Source: Paenibacillus oenotherae
Lineage (GTDB): Bacteria > Bacillota > Bacilli > Paenibacillales > Paenibacillaceae
NCBI RefSeq assembly: GCF_019443105.1
Contig: NZ_JAHZIJ010000011.1
Coordinates: forward strand, 62,001-126,000
Length of the DNA stretch: 64,000 bases
Direction: 5' to 3'
In this document: piece by piece, positions 26,782 to 35,608 of the stretch
Position numbering within the stretch: position 1 is the stretch's first letter
Layout of the letters: each line of letters opens with the position of its first letter
Position numbers and translations under genes: made by a program
The notes under the pieces: model-generated
The model's input: only the letters and a program-made list of their open reading frames with translations
What the model was told of the DNA's origin: nothing
The model's database searches: none

Positions 26782-27372
26782 ATGGCTCAGCGGATAGCCA
26801 CGGAGTATGTCAAAGCTTCTCTAGAATTAACGGCTGAAGAGATGGCGGGATTTGTCCGATTTTTTGAAGACCAGCATATTAGACAGCAGGTGCGGGTGCT
26901 CGATAACGGCAATCACGAAATGTTTCTTGAGGACGACGCAGGGCGGGAAGAAATCCGCTTAACGTTCAAGCGTCAGCAGGATCGGTATGTGTGTGAGATG
27001 TCCTGCCGGTTGATGCATCCTAAGCTAACGAATGCGATGCGCAAAGCGATATCGACATTCCGAGGGGATGCAATTGTGAATCGCATTTATCCGACTTATA
27101 CGATGACCTATCATTATGAGCAAGGCGCTGTACGCTCGATTCATGAGAATACAAACGGGGAAACAAGAGTTGTATTCCAGTACAAGAATACGATTGGGCA
27201 GCTGGAAGCGCAGTTCCGCAGCAATGAGGTGGAGCGTGAGATTGGCGCTATCCAGAACACCATCAACGAACTGCTTGATATGCGCAATCAGTGCAGTGAC
27301 CGCACCCAAATTGCCATCATTGACGAGCGGCTCAAGGAACAGACAAAACAGTTGTTTGTACGTGAAGCATAA
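26782..27372 (+). CDS. Conserved protein of unknown function between ysxC and speD
   Basis: A 196-residue soluble protein. The first 150 residues are an alpha/beta mix (EEMAGFVRFFEDQ, NHEMFLEDDAGREEIRLTFKRQQDRYVCEMSC, RIYPTYTMTYHYEQGAV). The last 50 form a likely coiled coil (EREIGAIQNTINELLDMRNQ). I do not recognise a family. RBS TTGAGGAG precedes ATG 26782, and a terminator at 27400 closes it as a single-gene unit. Confidence 0.8.
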   Translation: MAQRIATEYVKASLELTAEEMAGFVRFFEDQHIRQQVRVLDNGNHEMFLEDDAGREEIRLTFKRQQDRYVCEMSCRLMHPKLTNAMRKAISTFRGDAIVNRIYPTYTMTYHYEQGAVRSIHENTNGETRVVFQYKNTIGQLEAQFRSNEVEREIGAIQNTINELLDMRNQCSDRTQIAIIDERLKEQTKQLFVREA

Positions 27373-27399
27373 CTCGAGACTGAGCATATACTAGGTGTT

Positions 27400-27425
27400 A
27401 AAGCCGCTTAATTGGCGGCTTTTTC
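27400..27425 (+). terminator. Terminator after the 196-residue unknown protein
   Basis: AAAGCCGC and GCGGCTTTTT arms with a short TTAATTG loop and a T5 tract, 28 nt after the stop codon. Confidence 0.85.
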
Positions 27426-27488
27426 AATTGGAACAAAAGCTGCGGCCCGTTAAAAAAACAATTACAGTCAAGGTACAAAAAATAACTG

Positions 27489-27517
27489 TTGCATTTCTTC
27501 GCGATAGATGTTATTTT
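27489..27517 (+). promoter_or_regulatory. Candidate speD promoter
   Basis: TTGCAT (27489-27494), a 17-nt spacer, then TATTTT (27512-27517). Transcription would begin near 27525, just upstream of the structured leader at 27539. Confidence 0.45.
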
Positions 27518-27538
27518 TATTTTCGTTGAAATGAATAA

Positions 27539-27614
27539 TAGGAACCAGGATTCACTCAGGACATGTAATGTTGCGAGAGATTATTCCCTCGGGCAGTGAA
27601 TGACGTAGGTCCTA
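27539..27614 (+). ncRNA. Candidate structured leader RNA of speD
   Basis: Three nested or branched helices can be drawn. P1 is TAGGAACC (27539-27546) with GGTCCTA (27608-27614), one A bulged. P2 is ATTCACT (27550-27556) with AGTGAAT (27595-27601), perfect. Inside P2 are two small hairpins: ACAT-GTA-ATGT (27561-27571) and CGAG...CTCG (27574-27591). The P1 3' strand (TCCTAG, 27610-27615) can alternatively pair with CTAGGA (27644-27649), beside the ribosome site AGGAAGGGGG, so a switch is conceivable. I cannot assign it to a known riboswitch class. Confidence 0.5.
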
Positions 27615-27664
27615 GCGGATGAAATTTTTCAAACATTTTATTCCTAGGAAGGGGGAACCGAAAG

Positions 27665-28069
27665 ATGGAATACTCAACTTTCGGAAGACACGTTGCTGTT
27701 GATACATGGGGTGTAGATTTCGACCTGCTCAACAACGCGGAATTTTTGCAAGCCCATATGGTGGAGGCTGCAGAAGCATGCGGCGCTACCGTACTCTCTG
27801 TGCAAGCCAAGCAATTTGAGCCACAAGGAGCAACTGTGCTCGTAATGCTGTCGGAAAGTCATCTCTCGATTCATACGTATCCAGAAAGAGGCTTCGCTGC
27901 TCTTGACTGTTATACGTGTGGAGAAACAGTGGATCCGCAACTCGCGATCGACTACATGATTTCTGTATTGAAACCAACGACAACTCATGCCAAGAAGCTT
28001 GTTCGCGGTATGGGAGAGCTGCAAGTCGTCGAACCAGATATGAAACAAGCTGAGCTTGTTAAAAGCTAA
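27665..28069 (+). CDS. speD: S-adenosylmethionine decarboxylase proenzyme
   Basis: A 134-residue bacterial class 1B enzyme that supplies decarboxylated SAM for spermidine synthesis. It self-cleaves at the Ser of SHLSIHTYPE (about residues 64-73), and that Ser becomes the pyruvoyl cofactor. The downstream CYTCG segment holds the conserved catalytic Cys. AGGAAGGGGGAACC precedes ATG 27665. It has its own terminator. A 130-nt or longer leader with apparent secondary structure suggests post-transcriptional control. Confidence 0.96.
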   Translation: MEYSTFGRHVAVDTWGVDFDLLNNAEFLQAHMVEAAEACGATVLSVQAKQFEPQGATVLVMLSESHLSIHTYPERGFAALDCYTCGETVDPQLAIDYMISVLKPTTTHAKKLVRGMGELQVVEPDMKQAELVKS

Positions 28070-28083
28070 ATAAACCAATTTCA

Positions 28084-28116
28084 AAATGACTTGGAGAAAT
28101 CCGGGTCATTTTTTTA
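28084..28116 (+). terminator. Terminator after speD
   Basis: AAATGACTTGG and CCGGGTCATTT arms with an AGAAAT loop run into a T7 tract, 15 nt past the speD stop. Confidence 0.85.
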
Positions 28117-28221
28117 TATGCATGGCTATTTTCAAATAATTTTCATATTTGCAGGGGTACATGATGTCGAACTGTGCTATACTAAATGTTGAAAAATGAT
28201 CGCAGAGGCAGGTGAACGCGC

Positions 28222-29634
28222 ATGCACATTATTGTTGTCGGATTGAACTACCGGACAGCTCCCGTCGAAGTCAGGGAACGGTTTACGTTTGCTGATCGGG
28301 ATTTGCCGGAAGCTCTTAGGCAGCTTCAGCATACGAAAAGCATCATGGAATGTGTCATAGTGGCGACCTGTAATCGCACTGAGCTATATGCCGTTGTCGA
28401 TCGGCCTCATCTATGCGGCCACTACATTCGCAACTTCATGGAGCAATGGTTCAAGCTGCCGAGAGAGCAGTTCACGAATCATTTATATATGTACGAGGAT
28501 GAGAAGGCCATTGACCATCTGTTCCGCGTCACATGCGGATTGGATTCTATGGTAATCGGCGAGACGCAAATTCTCGGACAAGTCCGCAACTCGTTCCTGC
28601 TGGCGCAGGAGCAGAAGACGACGGGCACACTTTTTAACACCTTGTTCAAGCAAGCTGTTACATTGGCCAAGCGGGCCCATTCGGAAACTTCTATCGGCGA
28701 AGCGGCCGTCTCGGTCAGTTATGCGGCCGTTGAGCTCGGCAAACGGATCTTTGGACATTTTGGCGGGAAGACGGTTATGATTGTGGGCGCAGGGAAGATG
28801 AGCGAGCTTACAGCGAAGCATCTGTACTCGAACGGCGTTGATCGTGTCTTCGTCGTTAATCGAACCTATGACCGCGCGACTCAGCTTGCAGACAAGTTCA
28901 ATGGGATACCGCTGTCAATGGCAGAGGCGGTTGGCAAGCTGAATGAAACAGACATCGTGATCAGCTCTACCGGTTCAGATGGGTATGTGCTGGTACGGGA
29001 GCAGGTTGCTGCTGCGATGCAGAAGCGCAAATCCAGACCGCTCTTCATGATTGATATAGCTGTTCCTCGTGACCTGGATCCGGGAATCGCATCGGTTGAG
29101 AATGTGTTCTTGTATGATATTGACGATCTGGAAGGGATTGTAGAGAGCAACCTGGAGCAGCGCCGCCTTGAAGCAGCGAAGATCGAGACATTCATTACTG
29201 CAGAGATGGAAGCTTTCCGTCAATGGTACAAGACGCTCGGCGTTGTCCCGCTCATTCGTGCCCTGCAGGATAAAGCTGCAGCGATTCATGAAGAAACGAT
29301 GGACAGCATGTACAAGAAGCTGCCGGATCTTGATGATCGGGAGCGCAAGATCATCCGCAAGCTAACCAAGAGCATTGTGAACCAGATGATGCAGGATCCT
29401 ATTCTGCGGATTAAGGAGCTTGCTGGCGAGAAGCATGGCGATGATGCAATGGAGATGTTTGTGAAATTATTTGCATTGGAAGAGACGCTTGCAGAAGCGA
29501 AGGAACAGCAGCGCAAGACGGAGCTGCATGAAGTGAAATTACCAACTGTGCAGGCGGCTGATTCGGCTCCAGCGTTCGGCAAGAGCTTGAATGCCAAGGG
29601 AGTGCAGGGTGCAATCGCCGGTGCAACAACATAA
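28222..29634 (+). CDS. hemA: Glutamyl-tRNA reductase
   Basis: A 470-residue enzyme of the C5 haem pathway: NADPH reduction of glutamyl-tRNA to glutamate-1-semialdehyde. The start MHIIVVGLNYRTAPVEVRE is typical. The catalytic Cys lies in VIVATCNRTELY (about 50), and the NADPH-binding GAGKMSELTAKHL is near residue 190. The tail beyond the dimerisation helix (from about 415) is variable and about 15-20 residues longer than the usual family length. RBS GGCAGGTGAACGC precedes ATG 28222. It opens the hem operon with hemX. Confidence 0.97.
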   Translation: MHIIVVGLNYRTAPVEVRERFTFADRDLPEALRQLQHTKSIMECVIVATCNRTELYAVVDRPHLCGHYIRNFMEQWFKLPREQFTNHLYMYEDEKAIDHLFRVTCGLDSMVIGETQILGQVRNSFLLAQEQKTTGTLFNTLFKQAVTLAKRAHSETSIGEAAVSVSYAAVELGKRIFGHFGGKTVMIVGAGKMSELTAKHLYSNGVDRVFVVNRTYDRATQLADKFNGIPLSMAEAVGKLNETDIVISSTGSDGYVLVREQVAAAMQKRKSRPLFMIDIAVPRDLDPGIASVENVFLYDIDDLEGIVESNLEQRRLEAAKIETFITAEMEAFRQWYKTLGVVPLIRALQDKAAAIHEETMDSMYKKLPDLDDRERKIIRKLTKSIVNQMMQDPILRIKELAGEKHGDDAMEMFVKLFALEETLAEAKEQQRKTELHEVKLPTVQAADSAPAFGKSLNAKGVQGAIAGATT

Positions 29635-29728
29635 GATGAAGACAGCCGCTCCATATGCGGCAAGCAGGCGGCGACAGGCCGCCGTTTCGCTATCATGAGA
29701 TCGAAATGCAATGCTCGTGGAGGCGCTT

Positions 29729-30547
29729 ATGATCACGCAGAATTGGCTATATGATGCTATGCTTTATATTTACGCCCTGAGCCTCCTGTTTTACTTTTCC
29801 GATTTCGTTGATCGCAATCGGCAGGCAAAACGGATGGGAACAGGGCTCCTTATTTTCGTTTGGGTACTGCAGACTATTTTTCTCATCCACCGGATTATTT
29901 CTCATTTCAATCTGTCGTTCTTGTCCTTATTTGAATATATGTTGTTCTTCTCATGGCTGCTTGTAACGATATCGCTTGTTATTAGCCGGTTTTTCCGTAT
30001 TGAGTTTATTGTTTTTTTTGTCAACGTTGCGGGCTTTGCGGTACTTACACTTAATTTGTTCGGCATCCGCTCCGGAGTTTCCATGGAACCTTGGCAGCTG
30101 GCGCGAGAAATGCTCGTTGTCCATGTCAGCCTGATGATCTGCGCTTACGCTGTTCTAACCATCGGAGCGATCTTCTCCGGCATGTATTTGTTTCTTCACG
30201 GCAGACTGAAGAGCAAGCGTTGGAGCAAGTCTGTTCAGCGGCTGCCAAGCCTTGATGTTATCAATCGGTTAATGTACCGATTCGTACTGGTCGGAACCCC
30301 TCTGTTAACGATGTCGCTCGCTGTGGCAGTAACCTCCATCATGGTAGAAGGACGGTACGGGCTGCTGTTGGATTTGAAGGTTATTGCCTCATTCGTAGCT
30401 CTGGTGCTTTATATTTGGAATATGCTTCATTATCGGTGGTTCGACAGTCCAAGCTGGAAGACAGCGAGGTGGAATTTAATTTGTTTTGCGGTGCTTTTGT
30501 TTAATTTGCTCATTAATGAAGCCTCTTCGTTTCATAACTGGTCTTGA
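29729..30547 (+). CDS. hemX: HemX/CcsA-type membrane protein
   Basis: A 272-residue integral membrane protein with about eight hydrophobic segments, of the cytochrome c assembly (CcsA/HemX) family. Start ATG 29729 follows GTGGAGGCG. In B. subtilis HemX negatively affects HemA levels and is encoded right after hemA, as here. Conserved His residues lie in LIHRIISHF, VVHVSLMI and LHYRWFD. A direct role in haem handling is plausible but not established here. Confidence 0.9.
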   Translation: MITQNWLYDAMLYIYALSLLFYFSDFVDRNRQAKRMGTGLLIFVWVLQTIFLIHRIISHFNLSFLSLFEYMLFFSWLLVTISLVISRFFRIEFIVFFVNVAGFAVLTLNLFGIRSGVSMEPWQLAREMLVVHVSLMICAYAVLTIGAIFSGMYLFLHGRLKSKRWSKSVQRLPSLDVINRLMYRFVLVGTPLLTMSLAVAVTSIMVEGRYGLLLDLKVIASFVALVLYIWNMLHYRWFDSPSWKTARWNLICFAVLLFNLLINEASSFHNWS

Positions 30548-30615
30548 TGAGAACTTTCAATGAGACGGTGCGCGGCCAATGATCTTCGATTTGTACTTGG
30601 AAGGGGTCCGGATGA

Positions 30616-31269
30616 ATGGGCTACTATCCTGTGATGCTTGATGTTCGCGGGAAGCGATGTGTCGTCATTGGCGGCGGTGCAGTAGCAGAACGCAAAGTTC
30701 GAGGTCTGCTCGCAGCCGGAGCGGATGAGCTGCTGGTCGTCAGTCCTCATATTACGCAAGGTCTGGGGCAACTGCATGAAGCCGGGTCTATCCGGCATGA
30801 GAGCAGGGAATACCTAGATAAGGATCTGATCGGGGCGTCGCTCGTTATTGCGGCAACGAATGCAAGGGAAGCCAATGAGGCGGTTGCATTGGCGGGCAGA
30901 GCTGCCGGAGCCTGGGTCAATGTGGCGGATGAGGCTGGCCAGGGTGATTTTGTTACACCTGCTGTTGTAAGGCGCGGTGAGCTGCTTGTCGCCGTGACGA
31001 CAGGAGGCGCAAGTCCTGCATTCACAGTTCGTATGAAACGCGAGCTTGAGGCGTTGTACGGGGAGGATTACGGGCAACGTCTTATTCTGCTGCGTCAGCT
31101 CAGAGAGCGGGTGCTGAACCAGGAAACGGATGAAGCGCGAAGACAAGCCATCCTGCGATTGGCGGCTGAGGAGATGGCGGGCGGCATTCCAGCAGAACTA
31201 TTCGGGAATGATGCAATCGATGGTTGGATGGCAAGATTAGAGCTAATGGTCGACGGGAGGCATACATAA
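30616..31269 (+). CDS. Precorrin-2 dehydrogenase (sirohaem pathway, YlnF/CysG-N type)
   Basis: A 217-residue NAD-dependent enzyme oxidising precorrin-2 to sirohydrochlorin. The N-terminal Rossmann motif [18 protein letters not shown] (about 14-31) and [21 protein letters not shown] (about 122-142) are family hallmarks. Start ATG 30616 follows GGAAGGGG; another ATG 4 nt upstream is out of frame. It sits between hemX and hemC and overlaps hemC by one nucleotide (TAATG). With the methyltransferase half of the fusion gene at 32234 it supplies sirohaem precursors. No chelatase is in the window. Confidence 0.92.
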   Translation: MGYYPVMLDVRGKRCVVIGGGAVAERKVRGLLAAGADELLVVSPHITQGLGQLHEAGSIRHESREYLDKDLIGASLVIAATNAREANEAVALAGRAAGAWVNVADEAGQGDFVTPAVVRRGELLVAVTTGGASPAFTVRMKRELEALYGEDYGQRLILLRQLRERVLNQETDEARRQAILRLAAEEMAGGIPAELFGNDAIDGWMARLELMVDGRHT

Positions 31270-32237
31270 TGGCATATATGAGGGACGGAAGGCGTATTAT
31301 CGTCGTGGGAACGCGGCAAAGCGCATTGGCGCTCACGCAAACGGGACAAGTGATAGACCAGCTAAAGGCGCTTTGTGCTTCGCATGGGCTGGATTATGAT
31401 TTTGAGATTCGCAAAATAGTAACTAAAGGCGACCGCATTCTCGATGTAACGTTGTCAAAAGTAGGCGGCAAGGGACTCTTCGTGAAGGAGATCGAGCAAG
31501 CGCTCTTTGACGGGGAGATTGATCTGGCTGTACACAGCATGAAGGATATGCCATATGCACTTCCGGAGGGATTGGTCAATGGGGCGATCCCTAAGCGTGT
31601 GGATCCACGGGATTGTCTGATTAGCAAGGACGGACTTTCATTGGATGGGCTTCCGCATGGCGCCAAGGTGGGAACAAGCAGCTTGCGGAGAGCCTGTCAG
31701 CTCAAGCGGGCGCGGGCTGATCTGCAGATCGAATCGATCAGAGGCAATATTGATTCACGCATCCGCAAGCTGGATACGGAAGGCTTCGACGCCATTGTGC
31801 TGGCAGCGGCGGGACTGCACCGGATGGGCTGGGAAGACAAGATATCGTCTTATTTGCCTGCCGACATTTCGGTTCCGGCAGTGGGCCAGGGGGCTTTAGG
31901 CATCGAATGCCGTGGCGACGACCCGGGGGTGCTGGAGCTGCTTGCGCTGTTGAATGACCGGGATACGGCATTAACCGTACGTGCTGAACGGAGCTTTCTC
32001 GGGGCACTGAACGGTGGCTGCCAAATCCCTATTGGCGCTTATGCGACCTTGATTGAACCGCTGGATGGCCATGCTGGAGAGGGGATCGAGCTCACAGGTA
32101 TTGTAGGCTTGCCTGACGGCTCGGTAATGCTCAAAGAAACGCTGCAGGGGAATGACCCTGAGCAGCTTGGAATCAGGTTGGCGGATGCGTTGAAGGCAAG
32201 AGGGGCAGAGCGCATCTTAGTTGAATTTGGGGGATGA
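31269..32237 (+). CDS. hemC: Porphobilinogen deaminase (hydroxymethylbilane synthase)
   Basis: A 322-residue enzyme that polymerises four porphobilinogens into hydroxymethylbilane. I start at ATG 31269 ([22 protein letters not shown]), with GGGAGG upstream. The dipyrromethane cofactor Cys lies in [13 protein letters not shown] (about 240-252). Other motifs: VHSMKDMP and [13 protein letters not shown]. It overlaps both neighbours, which indicates tight coupling. Confidence 0.97.
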   Translation: MAYMRDGRRIIVVGTRQSALALTQTGQVIDQLKALCASHGLDYDFEIRKIVTKGDRILDVTLSKVGGKGLFVKEIEQALFDGEIDLAVHSMKDMPYALPEGLVNGAIPKRVDPRDCLISKDGLSLDGLPHGAKVGTSSLRRACQLKRARADLQIESIRGNIDSRIRKLDTEGFDAIVLAAAGLHRMGWEDKISSYLPADISVPAVGQGALGIECRGDDPGVLELLALLNDRDTALTVRAERSFLGALNGGCQIPIGAYATLIEPLDGHAGEGIELTGIVGLPDGSVMLKETLQGNDPEQLGIRLADALKARGAERILVEFGG

Positions 32238-33826
32238 ACGGAACGATGGAGAAGGTGAAAGGGAAAGTATACCTCGTCGGTGCGGGCCCCGGAGATCCGA
32301 AGCTGATTACAGTTCGGGGACAAGAGTGCATCCAGGCATGCGATGTTGTTGTATATGACCGTCTGGCAAGTCCGCGATTGCTTAAATTTCTGAAGCCGGG
32401 AGCCGAGAAGGTCTATGTCGGCAAGCTTCCTGACCGCCACACGATGAAGCAGGAAGAGATCAACCAGCTTCTTGTCGATCTGGCGCTCCAGGGCAAGATT
32501 GTGACCAGGCTTAAAGGCGGCGATCCAACCATCTTCGGCCGTGTCGGCGAAGAAGCGGAGCTTCTGTATGACAATGGCATTGAATTCGAAATTATACCTG
32601 GCATAACATCGGCAATCGCAGTGCCGGCCTATGCAGGCATTCCGGTGACGCATCGGGATCTTGCCTCCTCCCTGTCGATCATTACCGGACATGAAAGCCC
32701 GGATAAGCTGGATCGCAGCATTCATTGGGATAAGGTGACGAATGCAACGGGGACACTGGTCTTTCTGATGGGTGTTGCCAAGATCGGCTATATTGCCGAG
32801 CAGCTGATCCGCCATGGCAAATCGCCGGAAACGCCTGTAGCGCTTATCCGGTGGGGCACACGAGTTGAGCAGCGCACCGTTGTCGGCACACTCCAGACGA
32901 TAGAAGCGATTGTTGCGGAGGCGAACTTCAAGCCGCCGGCAGTTATCGTTGTCGGAGAGGTGGTTAAGCAGCGGGAGAAGCTGAGATGGTACGAGCGCAA
33001 GCCGTTGTTCGGCACAAGAATAATGGTTACAAGGGCCAGAGCGCAGAGCAGCGACCTGTCCGACCGTATAGAAGAGCTGGGCGGCGAGCCATGCGAATTT
33101 CCTGTAATCGAGACAAGAGAGCCGTCGCAGCCGGCAGTTGTTGAAGCGGTGGAGACGGCATTGCGGGATGCCGCCCGCTATGACTGGCTGATGTTTACAA
33201 GTGTGAATGGCGTTGAATATTTCTTTGGCTGGATTAAGAAGCTGGGTATTGATATCCGGGCATTCCACAAGGCGCGAATTGCGGCTGTTGGACCCAAGAC
33301 AGCTGAAGCTCTGCAGCAGCGCGGGCTGCTGATCGATGTCCTGCCTGTCAAATTCCATGCGGAAGGATTGCTGGACAGCCTGAATGGCAGTCTTGAGGCA
33401 GGACAGTGCGTGCTGCTGCCGCGGGGAGATCTGGCACGTGAGGTGCTCCCACGCGAGCTGGAGGCTAAGGGTCTGGAGGCAGTCGAGATTGATGTATATG
33501 AGACGATAATCGCTGAAGATCAGGAGAGAGAAACGCTGGAGCTGCTCCTGAGCAAGAAGGTGGACGTTATTACATTCGCAAGCTCCTCCACGGTTACAAA
33601 TTTGCTTGCTGTCATGGAGCGGATGGGGGTAGACAATCCTCAAAGCGTACTGGAGCAAGCGGATATTGCCTGTATCGGTCCTCTGACAGCGAAGACGGCT
33701 GCTGACGCTGGCTTGCGCGTTACGATTCAACCGGAGGAAGCAACTATTGACGCACTTATAGAGGCGATTGCAGCCGCAAGAATGGCTAATCAACGGACGA
33801 AAGCAAAGGAGGCTCCTGAAGAATGA
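32234..33826 (+). CDS. Fused uroporphyrinogen-III C-methyltransferase / uroporphyrinogen-III synthase
   Basis: A 530-residue two-domain protein. Residues 1-250 are a SUMT/CobA-type SAM methyltransferase ([56 protein letters not shown]). Residues about 260-515 are HemD ([51 protein letters not shown]). One polypeptide thus makes uroporphyrinogen III and diverts some toward sirohaem or cobalamin. In B. subtilis hemD is a single-domain gene at this place. The start ATG 32234 overlaps the hemC stop by 4 nt; ATG 32246 is an alternative. Confidence 0.95.
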   Translation: MNGTMEKVKGKVYLVGAGPGDPKLITVRGQECIQACDVVVYDRLASPRLLKFLKPGAEKVYVGKLPDRHTMKQEEINQLLVDLALQGKIVTRLKGGDPTIFGRVGEEAELLYDNGIEFEIIPGITSAIAVPAYAGIPVTHRDLASSLSIITGHESPDKLDRSIHWDKVTNATGTLVFLMGVAKIGYIAEQLIRHGKSPETPVALIRWGTRVEQRTVVGTLQTIEAIVAEANFKPPAVIVVGEVVKQREKLRWYERKPLFGTRIMVTRARAQSSDLSDRIEELGGEPCEFPVIETREPSQPAVVEAVETALRDAARYDWLMFTSVNGVEYFFGWIKKLGIDIRAFHKARIAAVGPKTAEALQQRGLLIDVLPVKFHAEGLLDSLNGSLEAGQCVLLPRGDLAREVLPRELEAKGLEAVEIDVYETIIAEDQERETLELLLSKKVDVITFASSSTVTNLLAVMERMGVDNPQSVLEQADIACIGPLTAKTAADAGLRVTIQPEEATIDALIEAIAAARMANQRTKAKEAPEE

Positions 33827-34818
33827 GCTACCCCATTACGAGACACCGCAGACTGCGCAGAACCTCTGCCCTTCGCAGTCTGGTTCGCGAGACGCAGCTG
33901 ACGGTTAATGATTTCATCTATCCTTTATTTGTTACACACGGAACGGGAGTGAAGGAAGAGATTCCTTCCATGCCGGGCGTTTATCATCTGTCGCTTGATC
34001 TGCTGAAAGCGCAAATCGATGCAGTTGTAGCGTCAGGCGTGCAGGCTGTATTGGTTTTTGGTGTGCCGGATTCCAAGGATGCGGCAGGAACCTCAGCGTA
34101 CGATGAGAAAGGGATTGTCCAGCAAGCCATTCGCGCTATTAAAGGTTGGGCTCCAGGGCTAGTCGTAGTAGCAGATACCTGCTTATGCCAATTTACGGAT
34201 CATGGGCATTGCGGCCTCATCCATCATGATAAGCATACAGGGGTTGCAGAGGTGGATAATGATCCGTCGCTGGAGCTGCTCGTTCGTGCGGCTGTCTCGC
34301 AGGCTGAGGCCGGGGCGGATATTATTGCTCCCTCCAATATGATGGACGGCTTTGTAGCTGCCATCCGTGATGGCTTGGATGCTGCCGGCTACGAAATGAT
34401 TCCGATCATGTCTTATTCTGTGAAATACGCCTCGGCGTTCTACGGTCCATTCCGGGATGCCGCCCATTCTACACCGCAATTCGGCGACCGCAAGACGTAT
34501 CAAATGGACCCGGCCAATGCGCGCGAGGCGCTTCGTGAAGCGGAGTCGGATGTTGTGGAGGGCGCTGATATGCTGATGGTTAAGCCGGCGCTGGCCTATC
34601 TCGACATCCTTCGCATGCTGAAGGAGCACTTTGATCTCCCGGTGGTGGCTTACAATGTGAGCGCGGAATATTCCATGGTGAAGGCTGCGGCAAGCAACGG
34701 CTGGATAGACGAGCGTGCTGTGGTGCTGGAGACGTTAACAGGAATGAAGCGTGCCGGGGCGGATCTGATAATCACTTACCATGCACTGGATGCCGCACGC
34801 TGGCTGAGAGGCGAATAA
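33823..34818 (+). CDS. hemB: Delta-aminolevulinic acid dehydratase (porphobilinogen synthase)
   Basis: A 331-residue enzyme condensing two 5-aminolevulinates into porphobilinogen. The metal-binding segment [14 protein letters not shown] (about 123-136) has the Cys-rich zinc pattern. Schiff-base lysines are in [12 protein letters not shown] (about 195-206) and [12 protein letters not shown] (about 247-258). It overlaps the upstream fusion gene by 4 nt. It is convergent with the Crp/Fnr gene and ends in a shared palindrome. Confidence 0.97.
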   Translation: MSYPITRHRRLRRTSALRSLVRETQLTVNDFIYPLFVTHGTGVKEEIPSMPGVYHLSLDLLKAQIDAVVASGVQAVLVFGVPDSKDAAGTSAYDEKGIVQQAIRAIKGWAPGLVVVADTCLCQFTDHGHCGLIHHDKHTGVAEVDNDPSLELLVRAAVSQAEAGADIIAPSNMMDGFVAAIRDGLDAAGYEMIPIMSYSVKYASAFYGPFRDAAHSTPQFGDRKTYQMDPANAREALREAESDVVEGADMLMVKPALAYLDILRMLKEHFDLPVVAYNVSAEYSMVKAAASNGWIDERAVVLETLTGMKRAGADLIITYHALDAARWLRGE

Positions 34819-34827
34819 AGAAAGCGA

Positions 34828-34855
34828 ACGCCTTAACGGTTAACCGTTAAGGCGT
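34828..34855. terminator. 28-nt perfect palindrome between convergent hemB and the Crp/Fnr gene
   Basis: ACGCCTTAACGGTT is followed directly by its exact reverse complement. On the minus strand the next bases are T-rich (TTCGCTTTCTTTATTC), so it probably ends the crp-like transcript; on the plus strand no T-tract follows. It contains the stop codon (34842-34840) and last codons of the regulator gene. Confidence 0.65.
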
Positions 34856-35502
34856 GACAGATCAAGCGTATAGTCGTTGGCCCCTACGTTGAGGATGAGA
34901 CGATCCTGCAGATCCCGCAGCACTTGGGCTAGCGTCTGCTTGGGCACTCCGGCCATCTGGGCCAGCTCATCATAGTTCAGCGGAATTCGAATCGTTATGA
35001 TGCTGCCAGACCGCTGGCCGTGACGATTGGCAAGCAGGATGAGATTCTTCAGCACTCTTGTTCTTGCATCCAGGAAAGTAAGATCATACACATGCTGATT
35101 GGTATCGCGCAGACGCCGGCAAAGCTCTGCCATAATATGACGGGTAATATCGAATTGCTGGCGGAGCAGCTCAAGGAACGGCTTGGCATGAACGGACAAT
35201 ACCGTCGTTGGCTCAAGCGTTTGCGCGGATGCGGAGCGGGGACGTCCGTCGAGCAGCGACAGCTCGCCGAAGCTCTCTCCTGCTCCAATAATCGACAGCA
35301 CTTTCTCTTCGCCAGTGCTGCCGCGGGTGAAAATTTTGATGGAGCCTTTCAGCAGTACATAGAATGTATCGCCGGGATCGTTCTCATGAAACAACACGGT
35401 GCTGGCTGAGAATATTTGTTTGTCGGCAATGGATAAAATATGCTGCAGCTGTTCTTCGTTCAAGCTTTCGAAAAGCTGCACTTTTTTCAACATTTCGATC
35501 AA
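34840..35502 (-). CDS. Crp/Fnr-family transcription regulator
   Basis: A 220-residue regulator. Start TTG 35502 is preferred because GAGGCGG lies 6 nt upstream; ATG 35493 (MLKKVQLFE) is an alternative. The N-terminal cyclic-nucleotide-binding-like barrel (LFHENDPGDTFYVLLKGSIKIF, GESFGELSLLDGRPRSASA) is followed by a winged helix with ELAQMAGVPKQTLAQVLRDL (about 182-201). No N-terminal FNR Cys cluster is present. It sits antisense inside the hem cluster, between hemB and hemL, and may control haem or redox genes, but its ligand is unknown. Confidence 0.9.
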   Translation of the reverse strand: MIEMLKKVQLFESLNEEQLQHILSIADKQIFSASTVLFHENDPGDTFYVLLKGSIKIFTRGSTGEEKVLSIIGAGESFGELSLLDGRPRSASAQTLEPTTVLSVHAKPFLELLRQQFDITRHIMAELCRRLRDTNQHVYDLTFLDARTRVLKNLILLANRHGQRSGSIITIRIPLNYDELAQMAGVPKQTLAQVLRDLQDRLILNVGANDYTLDLSRLNG

Positions 35503-35608
35503 TGTAATCCGCCTCTTCCATGTCGGTTTGTCAGTTATTACAACGATGACGATTCTCATTGAAGTGTACCACAGGAGTACGATTAAATAACAGGTAGGAG
35601 TGTCGAAT

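Noticed and set aside
32039-33793. 584-codon minus-strand frame opposite the cobA-hemD fusion
   Set aside because: A shadow of the real gene caused by codon bias. It is rich in Cys, His, Arg and Gln and has no ribosome site.
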